Positions 12,563 through 12,963 of a stretch of DNA of 12,963 nucleotides are shown in pieces (position 1 is the stretch's first letter; each line of letters begins with the position of its first letter). This DNA comes from Minisyncoccota bacterium (GTDB lineage: Bacteria > Patescibacteriota > Minisyncoccia > Minisyncoccales > PEYH01): contig JAQTNP010000021.1 of assembly GCA_028713795.1 (NCBI GenBank), positions 1 through 12,963 on the forward strand, written 5' to 3'. A program made the position numbers and the translations under genes. The notes under the pieces were generated by a model that searched no databases, had not been told where the DNA came from, and was given only the letters and a program-made list of their open reading frames with translations.

Positions 12563-12963
12563 TTAAATTTGTTTTTCTTTTTGATTTGTAAATACTCTTC
12601 CTCCCTGCCACTGTCCGCGATAGAGATTAGAACCTCCGCTTACTTCAAAAAACATAATATGAACAATTCTGGCTCCCATTTCTAATTCAAAATCCTGGTC
12701 CCTGAAATTATATATTCCCATAGTTAATCCTCCTTTGTATCCAGGAGACACTTCTCCTGCAAAAACATGAATCCCTGAACGGTATAAAGTAGATCTGGCG
12801 GCAAATATAGCCAAAAGATTATCTGGCATATTGACTTCTTCATGTGTTTTAAAAGTGTAATATGTTTTTGGCTTTAAAACAACCTTAGTTATCTTCCCTT
12901 CCTCAAATCTAGCTAGTAATTTAGCTTCGGGAGTGTTTCTCTCTTCTAATCCTAAAAACCCAT
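12563..12963 (-). CDS. dcd: dCTP deaminase / dUTPase-superfamily protein, 5' end missing
   Basis: C-terminal 133 residues or so; the frame is open to the window edge, and the ATG at 12829 is internal. It belongs to the fold shared by dCTP deaminase (dCTP to dUTP) and trimeric dUTPase (dUTP to dUMP). Alignable stretches: VNMPDNLLAIFAARSTLYRSG corresponds to the RSSLARLG region of Dcd, then HVFAGEVSPGYKGGLTM and the IYN strand, then FELEMGARIVHIMFFEV and a C-terminal RGQWQGG resembling the Dcd tail. In E. coli Dcd the matching region reads RIDPGW...LEFYN, with Asp128 and catalytic Glu138; here those positions are Ser and Gly. The catalytic Asp of dUTPase (GLIDSDY) is likewise not matched. So the fold is clear and the activity is uncertain. 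First visible gene of a coupled operon with tmk and gatB. Confidence 0.75.
   Translation of the reverse strand, partial: GFLGLEERNTPEAKLLARFEEGKITKVVLKPKTYYTFKTHEEVNMPDNLLAIFAARSTLYRSGIHVFAGEVSPGYKGGLTMGIYNFRDQDFELEMGARIVHIMFFEVSGGSNLYRGQWQGGRVFTNQKEKQI

Overview
This window is about 13 kb of bacterial chromosome, AT-rich (most genes look about one-third G+C) and densely packed. It very probably comes from a Patescibacteria/CPR lineage of Parcubacteria type. That assignment is an inference from four things: short or zero gene spacing, almost no Shine-Dalgarno (SD) sequence before the main genes, compact versions of core enzymes (threonyl-tRNA synthetase without a TGS domain), and an isolated membrane histidine kinase. 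UGA is used as a stop (thrS ends in TGA at its normal C-terminus), which argues against the code-25 lineages Gracilibacteria and Absconditabacteria.

Left arm, plus strand, 1-7520. The 3' end of dnaE is followed by an acyl-CoA/ACP synthetase, a PlsC acyltransferase, a multi-pass membrane histidine kinase and a HAD-IB phosphatase, each separated by only 2-20 bases. A consensus-like promoter at 5255-5282 then starts a second unit of thrS and a YjbQ/UPF0047 gene (4-base overlap), closed by an intrinsic terminator at 7496-7520. The synthetase plus acyltransferase look like a split version of the Aas lipid-recycling enzyme, sensible for a cell that takes lipids from others.

Middle, 7523-10475. miaB and miaA, which act in sequence on tRNA A37, lie on the plus strand. 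After each of them comes an island of distinctly GC-rich DNA (8813-9290 and about 10204-10467). Each island is read on the minus strand, starts from a good sigma70-type promoter lying in or overlapping a flanking AT-rich gene, carries a strong SD, and ends in a GC-rich hairpin placed 0-7 bases after the stop codon of the convergent mia gene. Island 1 encodes an unrecognised basic 110-residue protein. Island 2 could be a roughly 250-nt structured RNA, a tiny basic peptide of 31-36 residues, or both. These two islands are the part of the window least explained by known gene families.

Right arm, minus strand, 10476-12963. A tightly coupled operon reads dcd-like (cut by the window edge), tmk, gatB. 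The first two genes belong to pyrimidine deoxynucleotide metabolism; gatB belongs to the indirect route to Gln-tRNA/Asn-tRNA. The dcd-like product lacks the residues aligned with the catalytic glutamate and a neighbouring aspartate of E. coli Dcd.

No tRNA, rRNA, CRISPR array, transposase or phage gene was seen.
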